From assembly GCF_030453725.1 (NCBI RefSeq), contig NZ_JAKDJU010000003.1:1-57174 (forward strand): DNA of 57,174 nucleotides, in the 5' to 3' direction. A model generated the notes under the pieces. That model saw only the letters and a program-made list of their open reading frames with translations. It was not told the origin of the DNA and did no database searches. Position 1 is the first letter of the stretch; each line of letters opens with the position of its first letter. Origin of the DNA: Brevibacterium picturae. GTDB taxonomy: Bacteria; Actinomycetota; Actinomycetes; Actinomycetales; Brevibacteriaceae. Position numbers and translations under genes: made by a program. This document shows positions 44,828 to 52,582 of this stretch, one piece after another.

Positions 44828-46285
44828 TTACCAACTCCGAGACAGAGGTCGTCCCTCGTCATATCCGGCAGCGCTCTGGACTCCGACCGTAGCGAGTTCC
44901 GCGAATTCTCTGAGACTGCGGGCCCCCGCATAGGTGAAGGAGCTGCGCACTCCCGAAGTGATGCCGTCGAGCAGGTCCTCGACTCCAGGGGATTCAGGGT
45001 CGATGTACATCGTTGACGAAGAAATCCCTTCTTCGAACAGTCCCTTGCGCGCGCGGGAGAATGCGGATTCGGTCCGAGTTCTGTTGGCCACCGCTCGAGC
45101 CGAGGCCATGCCGAAGCTCTCTTTGTACTTCCGACCTTCACCGTCGACGAGAAGATCCCCCGGGGACTCATGGGTGCCGGCGAACCACGAACCGACCATG
45201 ACCTGCGAAGCCCCGGCCGCCAGAGCCAGCGCCACATCACGGGGATAGCGCACTCCCCCGTCCGCCCACACATGAGCCCCCATCTCCCGGGCTGCCTCGG
45301 CACATTCGCGAACCGCCGAGAACTGCGGACGCCCGACTGCGGTCATCATGCGCGTGGTGCACATAGCACCGGGGCCCACACCGACCTTGATGATCTGGGC
45401 ACCGGCGGACACGAGGTCCCGAACGCCGTCAGCGGTGACGACGTTGCCGGCGACGATGGGCACTCCGAGGTCAGCAGCCGCGATCGAACTCAAGGTGTCG
45501 AGCATCTTCGCCTGGTGGCCGTGCGCAGTGTCAACGACAAGCACGTCGGCACCGGCGGCGACCAGGGCAGAGGCCCGCTCAACGGCGTTGCCGTTGACTC
45601 CGACCGCGACTGCGATCTTCAATCTGTTCTGATCATCGAGGTTGGGGGCGTAGATCGAGGACCGCAGCAGCGACTTGGGAGTCAGGGAACCCAGCACTCT
45701 GTCATCATCATCGACCACGGCGGCGAACGGTGTCCTGGATTCGTTCATGGTTTCGAACAGCGACTCCAGCTGTGCGCCGTCTGACCAGTCGACGTCTGTG
45801 GACCTGATCACATGCGGTGTCGCTTCGAGCAGTTCGGACACCGATGTGAACCGGTCGACGTCCTTGAGATTCGCCGAATCGATCACGCCTTCGAGCCTGC
45901 CCGTCTCGTCGACGACGACTCCGAAGCCGTGGGCGCGCTTGGCCAGAACGTGCAATGCGCTCAGCACCGTGTCTTCAGGGGAGAAGCGCAGCGCTGAATC
46001 GAAGACGCGATCGCGGCTCTTCACCCAGGCGATCGTGTCCTGAGCCGCAGACAGGGGAATGTCCTGCGGCAGAACAGCGAGGCCGCCTCGGCGGGCCATG
46101 GTCTCAGCCATTCGCCGGCCGGAGACTGCGGTCATATTCGCGGCCACGATCGGGGTTGTGGAGCCGGTGGGGTCGGTCGTGGACAGGTCGACGTCGAACC
46201 GGGAAGTCAGCGAAGACGCGTTGGGTACCAGGAAGACATCCGAGTACGTCAGATCATTATTCGGGTCATTTGAGATGAAACGCAT
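44828..46285 (-). CDS. guaB1: GuaB1-type IMPDH-family protein (probable GMP reductase)
   Basis: From ATG 46285 the protein has 485 residues. It is an IMPDH/GMPR TIM barrel with a CBS pair inserted at about 90-210, NAD-site AVAVGVNGNAVERASALVAAGADVLVVDTAHGH, the catalytic loop VGVGPGAMCTTRMMTAVGRPQ with Cys309 and a GGVRYPRDVALALAAGA phosphate site. The actinobacterial GuaB1 branch has been shown in mycobacteria to be a GMP reductase controlled through its CBS domains, so GMP to IMP recycling is the likely role. A longer open frame to 46321 lacks support. It is divergent from kgd across about 100 bases. Confidence 0.88.
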   Translation of the reverse strand: MRFISNDPNNDLTYSDVFLVPNASSLTSRFDVDLSTTDPTGSTTPIVAANMTAVSGRRMAETMARRGGLAVLPQDIPLSAAQDTIAWVKSRDRVFDSALRFSPEDTVLSALHVLAKRAHGFGVVVDETGRLEGVIDSANLKDVDRFTSVSELLEATPHVIRSTDVDWSDGAQLESLFETMNESRTPFAAVVDDDDRVLGSLTPKSLLRSSIYAPNLDDQNRLKIAVAVGVNGNAVERASALVAAGADVLVVDTAHGHQAKMLDTLSSIAAADLGVPIVAGNVVTADGVRDLVSAGAQIIKVGVGPGAMCTTRMMTAVGRPQFSAVRECAEAAREMGAHVWADGGVRYPRDVALALAAGASQVMVGSWFAGTHESPGDLLVDGEGRKYKESFGMASARAVANRTRTESAFSRARKGLFEEGISSSTMYIDPESPGVEDLLDGITSGVRSSFTYAGARSLREFAELATVGVQSAAGYDEGRPLSRSW

Positions 46286-46386
46286 AACACTATTGTCCCC
46301 TATGCGGACATACGCGGGCACATCGCGTTAGGCTGGTCATGTCGTTAAGCAGCAATTCTTGAATCAGGAAGTAGGCGATCAACGCC

Positions 46387-49300
46387 GTGTCCGTCAATAC
46401 TCCGAACCGCACCGTCGACGACTTCGGGTCGAATGAGTGGTTGGTCGAGGAATTGTATGAACAGTACAAGTCCGATAAGAACTCCGTCGACCAGTCGTGG
46501 TGGCCGTTCTTCGACAAGTACGAAAAGAACGGGGGTGGGGCAGCAGCGAAGACTGCGGACGCCGAACCCACCGAGAAGACCGGCACCAAGGCAACCGCAA
46601 AGCCCAAGGCGAAATCGACCGCGAAGACTCAGACGAAAGCCGCGGACAAGTCCGCCAAATCAACAGCGGACTCCGCACCCGACGACAGCCCCCGCGGGGT
46701 GTCCCCTTCCTCCGCTCAGGCAGAGACCCTGAAGGCAGAGACCAAATCCGTGCCGACGGTCGTCGTCAAGGACACCGAACCCAAACCGGCTCCCGAAGAG
46801 ACAGTGACGCCGCTGCGCGGCCCGGCGAAGCTGATCGCCAAGAACATGGACGATTCGATTGAGGTTCCCACGGCAACCTCGGTGCGCGCTATGCCCGCCA
46901 AGGCCCTCATCGACAACCGCATCGTCATCAACTCGCATCTCAAGCGGACCCGAGGTGGAAAGGTCTCCTTCACCCACCTCATCGGCTTCGCCGTCATTCG
47001 GGCACTGCGGAACTTCCCCTCGCAGAACGTCTCCTATGACACCCGCGACGGCAAACCAGTCATGGTCTCCCCTGCTCACATCAACTTCGGCCTCGCGATC
47101 GACGTGCCCAAGAAGGACGGTTCGCGCACGCTCATGGTGCCGAACGTCAAGAAGGCCGAGACACTGACCTTCCGCCAGTTCGTCGATGCCTATGACGGCA
47201 TCGTCGACAAGGCTCGGCAGGGGAAGCTCACGGGCGACGACTTCGCCGGCACCACGGTGTCACTGACCAACCCCGGCGGAATCGGAACCGTGCACTCCGT
47301 GCCGCGTCTGACCAAGGGCCAGGGATGCATCATCGGGGTCGGGGCACTCGACTACCCGGCAGAGTTCCAGGGTGCCAGTCAGAACACGATCAACAAGCTG
47401 GCAGTGTCCAAGGTGCTCACGCTGACGTCGACCTACGACCACCGTGTGATTCAAGGTGCAGGGTCCGGTGAATTCCTCAAACTCGTCCACAGCTACCTCC
47501 TCGGCGAAGATGGCTTCTACGACGACGTCTTCGAGTCGCTGCGTCTGCCCTACGAACCCGTGCGCTGGGTTCCCGATGTCTCCGCCGAGGACCAGGACGA
47601 TGTCAACAAGACCGCACGCGTCATCGAACTCATCGATGCCTACCGCACCCGCGGTCACCTCATGGCGAACACCGACCCGCTCGTGTACCGCCAGCGCTCG
47701 CACCCCGATCTCGACATCAACCAACACGGACTGACTCTGTGGGACCTCGAACGCGAGTTCCCAACGGGCGGCTTCGGCACCACTCCGATGATGCCCTTCC
47801 GCAACATCCTCGGACTCCTGCGCGAAAGCTACTGCCGCACGATCGGCTTCGAGTACATGCACATCGCCGATCCGCTGCAGCGCCGCTGGTTCCAGGCCAA
47901 GATCGAGGTCCCCCACCAGGAGCTGACACGCTCGGAGCAGGGTCACATCCTCGGTCGTCTCAACGCGGCTGAAGCATTCGAGACCTTCCTGCAGACGAAG
48001 TACATCGGGCAGAAGCGCTTCAGCCTCGAGGGTGGAGAGTCAGCAATTGTGCTCCTCGACGAGGTCCTCAACCAGTCGGCAGACACCGGCATGGAACAGG
48101 TCGCCATCGGCATGGCTCACCGGGGACGCCTCAACGTGCTCACCAACATCGCAGGCAAGTCCTATGCGCAGATGTTCCGCGAGTTCGACGGAACGATGTC
48201 CCCGGACAGCGTCCAGGGCTCCGGCGACGTCAAGTACCACCTGGGCACTGAAGGGTCGTTCACCTCGCCGGCCGGCAATTCGACCGACGTCTACGTCGCC
48301 GCCAACCCCAGCCACCTCGAGACGGTCAACCCGATCCTCGAAGGCATCGTGCGCGCCAAGCAGGACTTCATCGACCAGGGAGAAGCCGGCTTCACGGTGC
48401 TCCCCGTCCTCGTCCACGGTGACGCGGCCTTCGCCGGTCAGGGTGTCGTGACCGAAACCCTCAACCTCTCGGAACTGCGTGGCTACAGGACCGGTGGAAC
48501 GATCCACATCATCATCAACAACCAGGTCGGATTCACCACGCCCCCGGCCTCGGCCCGTTCGTCCTTCTACTGCACCGACGTCGCGAAGTCGATCAACGCA
48601 CCGATCTTCCACGTCAACGGTGATGACCCCGAATCCGTCGTGAGGGCAGCACGTCTTGCGTTCGAATACCGTCAGGAATTCAATCGCGACGTCGTCATCG
48701 ACCTCGTGTGCTACCGTCGTCGCGGTCACAACGAGGGCGACGATCCGTCGATGACCCAGCCGCAGATGTACTCGCTCATCGAAAAGAAGGGTTCGGTGCG
48801 CAAGCTCTACACCGAATCGCTCGTCGGCAGGAAATGCATCACCGACGAAGAAGCCAGCGAAGCGCTCAAGGACTACCAGTCGAAGCTGGAATCGGCATTC
48901 GCCGAGACCAAGGAGGCCGAGACCGGCTCCTCCGATGGTGATGCCTTCAACGCCCCGCACGTACCCAGCGACATCGAGGCATTCAACAATGCCGAGACCG
49001 CGATCAGCACCGAGACACTGCAGCACATCGGAGAAACCTTCGCCGCGGTTCCGGAGAACTTCACCATCCACAAGAAGCTGCGAGCCCTCCTCGAGAAGCG
49101 CAAGGAGATGTCGCTGTCCGGGGGCATCGACTGGGGCTTCGCGGAGCTCCTGGCGTTCGGATCGCTGCTCATGGACGGAATCCCGGTCCGCCTCGCCGGC
49201 CAGGATTCCCGTCGCGGCACCTTCGTGCAGCGTCACTCGGTGCTCATCGACGCAGTCAACGGCAACGAGTGGACTCCTCTGCAGAATCTCAGCGATGAAC

Positions 49301-50148
49301 AGGCCCGGTTCTGGATCTACGATTCGCTGCTGAGCGAATACGCGGCGGTCGGATTCGAATACGGCTATTCGGTCGAGCGCAAGGACGCCCTGGTCGCTTG
49401 GGAAGCCCAGTTCGGCGACTTCGCTCAGGGCGCCCAGACCGTGATCGATGAGTTCATCTCGTCCTCCGAGCAGAAGTGGCAGCAGAATTCCGGAGTCGTC
49501 ATGCTCCTGCCTCACGGCTACGAGGGACAGGGGCCCGATCACTCCTCTGCTCGCATCGAGCGCTACCTGCAGCTGTGCGCCGAGTCGAACATGACCGTGG
49601 CTCTGCCATCGGACGGCGCCTCGTACTTCCACCTCCTGCGTCGCCACGCGATGACGACGAACAAACGTCCGCTCATCGTCATCACGCCGAAGTCGATGCT
49701 CCGGCTCAAGGCCGCAGCGAACTCCCCCGAGGATTTCACCACGGGAACGTTCGAGCCCGTCATCGACGATGCCGTCGTCGACCCCGAGCAGGTCGACCGC
49801 GTCGTGCTGGTCTCCGGCAAGCTCTACTGGGAGCTGCTGGCTCAGCGTGAGAAGAGTGAGGACACGAAGACAGCACTCGTCCGCGTCGAGCAGCTCTACC
49901 CGCTCGATGAGGACTCCATCGCGGCTCTGCTCGATCGGTATCCGGACAGCGCGCAGCTGGTCTGGGCACAGGAGGAGCCTGAGAATCAGGGCGCTTGGCC
50001 GTTCATGGCACTGAATATGCCACAGCTCCTGGGCGATCGTGAACTCACTGTGATCTCCCGTCCTGCCTCGGCGGCGACCGCCACCGGGCTCAAGCATGTC
50101 CACGAGGTCCAGCAGCAGGAGGTCATCGACAGGGTCTTCCGCCGGTGA
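46387..50148 (+). CDS. kgd: Multifunctional 2-oxoglutarate dehydrogenase Kgd (SucA-fused)
   Basis: The 1253-residue protein starts at GTG 46387. An N-terminal segment (residues about 1-50, SNEWLVEELYEQYKSDKN) is the usual E1 N-terminus, then a Lys/Ala/Thr linker (about 55-130), then a fused E2-type succinyltransferase catalytic domain (about 133-360, with SFTHLIGFAVIRAL and TSTYDHRVIQG) without a lipoyl domain, then the thiamine-diphosphate E1o part with GMAHRGRLNVLTNI, GDAAFAGQGVVTETLNLSEL and NNQVGFTT. It oxidises 2-oxoglutarate in the TCA cycle with partner subunits from elsewhere. This E1-E2 fusion is characteristic of actinobacteria. The SGNH-like gene starts inside its stop (GTGA). Confidence 0.97.
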   Translation: MSVNTPNRTVDDFGSNEWLVEELYEQYKSDKNSVDQSWWPFFDKYEKNGGGAAAKTADAEPTEKTGTKATAKPKAKSTAKTQTKAADKSAKSTADSAPDDSPRGVSPSSAQAETLKAETKSVPTVVVKDTEPKPAPEETVTPLRGPAKLIAKNMDDSIEVPTATSVRAMPAKALIDNRIVINSHLKRTRGGKVSFTHLIGFAVIRALRNFPSQNVSYDTRDGKPVMVSPAHINFGLAIDVPKKDGSRTLMVPNVKKAETLTFRQFVDAYDGIVDKARQGKLTGDDFAGTTVSLTNPGGIGTVHSVPRLTKGQGCIIGVGALDYPAEFQGASQNTINKLAVSKVLTLTSTYDHRVIQGAGSGEFLKLVHSYLLGEDGFYDDVFESLRLPYEPVRWVPDVSAEDQDDVNKTARVIELIDAYRTRGHLMANTDPLVYRQRSHPDLDINQHGLTLWDLEREFPTGGFGTTPMMPFRNILGLLRESYCRTIGFEYMHIADPLQRRWFQAKIEVPHQELTRSEQGHILGRLNAAEAFETFLQTKYIGQKRFSLEGGESAIVLLDEVLNQSADTGMEQVAIGMAHRGRLNVLTNIAGKSYAQMFREFDGTMSPDSVQGSGDVKYHLGTEGSFTSPAGNSTDVYVAANPSHLETVNPILEGIVRAKQDFIDQGEAGFTVLPVLVHGDAAFAGQGVVTETLNLSELRGYRTGGTIHIIINNQVGFTTPPASARSSFYCTDVAKSINAPIFHVNGDDPESVVRAARLAFEYRQEFNRDVVIDLVCYRRRGHNEGDDPSMTQPQMYSLIEKKGSVRKLYTESLVGRKCITDEEASEALKDYQSKLESAFAETKEAETGSSDGDAFNAPHVPSDIEAFNNAETAISTETLQHIGETFAAVPENFTIHKKLRALLEKRKEMSLSGGIDWGFAELLAFGSLLMDGIPVRLAGQDSRRGTFVQRHSVLIDAVNGNEWTPLQNLSDEQARFWIYDSLLSEYAAVGFEYGYSVERKDALVAWEAQFGDFAQGAQTVIDEFISSSEQKWQQNSGVVMLLPHGYEGQGPDHSSARIERYLQLCAESNMTVALPSDGASYFHLLRRHAMTTNKRPLIVITPKSMLRLKAAANSPEDFTTGTFEPVIDDAVVDPEQVDRVVLVSGKLYWELLAQREKSEDTKTALVRVEQLYPLDEDSIAALLDRYPDSAQLVWAQEEPENQGAWPFMALNMPQLLGDRELTVISRPASAATATGLKHVHEVQQQEVIDRVFRR

Positions 50149-50759
50149 GCTCCGCGACCCCGACGACCGTTGCTGTGATCGGTGGCCCTCTGGTCGCCGG
50201 TCTCGGCGACGGTCGTGGCCTCGGATGGGTCGGACGTGTCACGGCCAGGACGCTGCCCAGCCTCCCCGATCTCAGAGTCTTCCCCCTGGCTGTACCGCAG
50301 GAAGACTCGTCAGGGCTGCATGCTCGCACCATCGCAGAGGCATCACTGCGGTTCACCGACGACGGCGACAATCGGCTGGTGCTGGCTCTGGGTTCAGGCG
50401 ACCTCGACTCGGGTCGTTCAGTTGCCCGCGCCCGTCTCGATGTGGCCAATGTCCTCGATGAGGCGCTGGCACGGAAGGTGTCGGCGTTCGTCATCGGCCC
50501 TCCCCCGGAGTACAACTCCGAACGGAATCGTGCGATCGCTGAGCTCAATACGAGCTTCTCAGATGTCGCAAAGCGACGCGGCATCGCCTATGTCGATACG
50601 TTCACACCTCTGCTCGGCCATCCCGTGTGGCAGCGTGAGATCGCTTCCTCGAGAGACCATCTTCCTGCTCAGGAAGGCTACGGCCTGCTCGCCTGGCTGG
50701 TGTTGCACCGTGGGTGGTTCCCGTGGCTGGGCGTCCAGGATGCCATGGGTGAGGCCTGA
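50145..50759 (+). CDS. SGNH-fold protein with degenerate active site
   Basis: The 204-residue protein has the fold and spacing of GDSL/SGNH hydrolases but not the residues. The N-terminal block reads GGPLVAGLGDGRGLGWVGRV, with Pro where the nucleophile Ser of GDSL belongs. The third block reads LALGSGD where GxND supplies the oxyanion Asn. Near the end SSRDHLPAQEGY keeps the His but has Ser at the usual Asp position. It starts inside the kgd stop codon by four bases, so it is translationally coupled to kgd. It is probably a non-enzymatic or repurposed family member. An alternative is a real enzyme with shifted residues. Confidence 0.85.
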   Translation: MSSATPTTVAVIGGPLVAGLGDGRGLGWVGRVTARTLPSLPDLRVFPLAVPQEDSSGLHARTIAEASLRFTDDGDNRLVLALGSGDLDSGRSVARARLDVANVLDEALARKVSAFVIGPPPEYNSERNRAIAELNTSFSDVAKRRGIAYVDTFTPLLGHPVWQREIASSRDHLPAQEGYGLLAWLVLHRGWFPWLGVQDAMGEA

Positions 50760-50835
50760 CTCGATCTGACCGGCGGCGCTTTGCCCCGGCAGGACGGTCA
50801 TGAAAGAATGGAACATCTAGCGAAGGAGTGTAATC

Positions 50836-50910
50836 ATGAGCAAACGCAGCCGTAAGCGTCACGACCGCCGCCGCAACAAGGCGAACCACGGAAAGCGTCC
50901 GCTCGGCTGA
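50836..50910 (+). CDS. Ribosomal protein bL37
   Basis: This 24-residue protein is almost identical in pattern to mycobacterial bL37: MSKRSRKRHDRR followed by KANHGKRP. It is a very basic peptide of the large subunit near the 23S rRNA helices, first seen in actinobacterial ribosome structures. A GAAGGAG site lies seven bases before the ATG. It ends 17 bases before a perfect palindromic terminator. Confidence 0.92.
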   Translation: MSKRSRKRHDRRRNKANHGKRPLG

Positions 50911-50926
50911 TTCTTCGGAATCACGC

Positions 50927-50983
50927 GAGCACATGAAAGTGGGCGGGAAGAGCAATGCTCTTCCCGCCCACTTTCATGTGCTC
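50927..50983. terminator. 57-base perfect palindrome between convergent genes
   Basis: Arms 50927-50954 and 50956-50983 are exact reverse complements over 28 bases with a single central A. It lies between bL37 and the anti-sigma gene, which converge, and can terminate both. The length is unusual for a terminator. Confidence 0.88.
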
Positions 50984-51009
50984 GGTCTTTCATGCGTTCG
51001 GTACGGCAA

Positions 51010-51282
51010 CTATGCGTCGGCTCCCGGCCAGACCGTCTGCTCGGTGGCGATTCGCTGGCGAATCTTCTCCCGCAGTCCCATCGGTGCCTCTTCCCGGCTG
51101 CAGGACCGGCGCACCAACTCTTTGAGCAGCGCTTCGATCTCGTACTCGTCATGGCACGACGGGCAGTGTTCAAGGTGCACGGAGATCTCTCGGATCTCCG
51201 TCGTCGTCAGTTCTCCGTCAAGATAGTGGTAGATGCGCATCAGAGATTCCGCGCGCACATTCTCACAGCACTCATCGCTCAT
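51010..51282 (-). CDS. rsrA: Zinc-binding anti-sigma factor (RsrA/RshA type)
   Basis: The 90-residue protein has the ZAS motif H36-x3-C40-x2-C43 (HLEHCPSC), with Cys5, Cys6 and Cys61 also present. In RsrA/RshA, disulfide formation under thiol stress releases the sigma factor. Actinobacteria with mycothiol use this pair to control thioredoxin, mycothiol and protein repair genes. The ATG overlaps the sigma stop by four bases. It is small and cytoplasmic. Confidence 0.95.
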   Translation of the reverse strand: MSDECCENVRAESLMRIYHYLDGELTTTEIREISVHLEHCPSCHDEYEIEALLKELVRRSCSREEAPMGLREKIRQRIATEQTVWPGADA

Positions 51283-51935
51283 TTCGCACCTCCCACAGGT
51301 TTCGAGAAGCCGCGATCCGCTGCATAATCGGCGAGCATGTCGCGCAGCTGACGGCGCCCACGGTGCAACCGCGACATCACGGTGCCGATCGGCGTATCCA
51401 TGATCTCGGCGATCTCCTTGTACGGCAGACCTTCGACATCGGCATAGTAGACGACCATGCGGAAGTCCTCCGGGAGCTCCGAGAGCGCGTCCTTGACGTC
51501 GGAGTCAGGCAGATGGTCGAGGGCTTCGAGCTCCGCCGAGCGACCGCCGGAGGACGAATGACTCGCAGCCTGGGCGATCTGCCAGTCTTCGATGTCTTCG
51601 CTGCCGTGTTCCAGCGGCTGTCGCTGCTTCTTCCGGTAGTTGTTGATGAAGGTGTTCGTCAGAATCCGATACAGCCAAGCCTTGAGGTTGGTTCCCGGCT
51701 TGTACTGGTGGAATGCCGCATAGGCCTTCGCATAGGCCTCTTGGACGAGGTCCTCAGCATCGGCGGGGTTTCGGGTCATTCGCAGCGCAGCTGCGTAGAG
51801 CTGATTGAGATACTCCAGAGCGTCACGCTCGAAACGAGCCGAACGTTCGGCCTTCGTCTCGGGGACTTCTTTGACTGATTCGGTCATCGTAGTCAATGGT
51901 ACGCCCGTTCTCTCGAGGACGGCAGTGGCGTTCAC
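51279..51935 (-). CDS. sigH: Redox-responsive ECF sigma factor (SigH/SigR type)
   Basis: From GTG 51935, with a strong AAGGAG site, the protein has 218 residues. Region 2 is FERDALEYLNQLYAAALRMTRNPADAEDLVQEAYAKAY with NLKAWLYRILTNTFINNYRKKQR, and region 4 is LPEDFRMVVYYADVEGLPYKEIAEIMDTPIGTVMSRLHRGRRQLR. These are the SigR/SigH signatures. It directs the disulfide-stress regulon and is held by the co-translated anti-sigma. A GGAAT-N19-GTT promoter lies upstream, so it probably activates itself. ATG 51887 is an alternative start. Confidence 0.96.
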   Translation of the reverse strand: MNATAVLERTGVPLTTMTESVKEVPETKAERSARFERDALEYLNQLYAAALRMTRNPADAEDLVQEAYAKAYAAFHQYKPGTNLKAWLYRILTNTFINNYRKKQRQPLEHGSEDIEDWQIAQAASHSSSGGRSAELEALDHLPDSDVKDALSELPEDFRMVVYYADVEGLPYKEIAEIMDTPIGTVMSRLHRGRRQLRDMLADYAADRGFSKPVGGAK

Positions 51936-52004
51936 AGACTTCTCCTTCTGCCTTTCGACTCGGCACCGACAAGAGCCTGCCCGCCGGTGCGTGTTCTCTC
52001 ATTC

Positions 52005-52031
52005 AACACCGGGGCGAGGCCCCACTATTCC
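52005..52031 (-). promoter_or_regulatory. SigH/SigR-type autoregulatory promoter
   Basis: On the minus strand GGAAT (52031-52027) is followed by 19 bases and GTT (52007-52005), matching the SigR/SigH consensus of GGAAT, 18-19 bases and GTT. It lies about 70 bases before the sigma gene start. It implies positive autoregulation under thiol stress, as known for SigR and SigH. Confidence 0.7.
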
Positions 52032-52084
52032 CGGACAACCGTTATGCTTGCCAGTGAGATGCCCGACACGTAGGAAGGACCATA

Positions 52085-52582
52085 GTGTCTCCAATCAGAT
52101 TCCTCGCACGGCCCATGCTGGCCGCCGGTTACATCAGCAATGGGGTCGACCGTCTGCGCCGACCGGAAGCTGCGGCCGCCTCGATCGGCCCGCTGCTGAA
52201 CATGGCGCGCAAACGCATTGACGTGCCCATTGATGCTCCTACCCTGGCACGTGCCACCGGAGCGGCTCAGGTCGCTGCGGGATCGCTGCTGGCGATCGGC
52301 AGATTCCCCCGGGTGAGTGCGACGATCCTCGTCGGCACCTACCTCCTCGACACCGTCGGCGAACGCATTGCCGCGGACAAGGCGACGTCGAAGGAGGACA
52401 AGCGCGAACGCACGGAGCGCACCCTCATCCGGACGTCGATGCTCGGCGGCGCGCTGCTGGCCAGCGTCGACACAGCGGGCAAGCCCGGTCTCTGGTGGCG
52501 CACACAGCATGCTGCCGAAGATCTCTGGTCGTCGGTCGAAGGCACCTCCAAACAGGCGATGAGTGCGCTTGGCGTTGACTGA
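52085..52582 (+). CDS. DoxX-family membrane protein
   Basis: The 165-residue protein begins with FLARPMLAAGYISNGVDRLRRP, a DoxX-type start, and has hydrophobic segments at about 55-75 (TGAAQVAAGSLLAIGRFPRV) and 78-95. The C-terminal part is more soluble. DoxX proteins are linked to thiol or oxidative-stress defence, for example with superoxide dismutase and mycothiol systems in mycobacteria, and this one is divergent from sigH. It starts with GTG after AGGAAGGA. The aroA frame begins within its last 20 bases. Confidence 0.85.
   Translation: MSPIRFLARPMLAAGYISNGVDRLRRPEAAAASIGPLLNMARKRIDVPIDAPTLARATGAAQVAAGSLLAIGRFPRVSATILVGTYLLDTVGERIAADKATSKEDKRERTERTLIRTSMLGGALLASVDTAGKPGLWWRTQHAAEDLWSSVEGTSKQAMSALGVD

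Noticed and set aside
48040..50103. Minus-strand open frame of 687 residues
   Set aside because: Antisense shadow of kgd; no domain pattern and codon usage follows the opposite strand.
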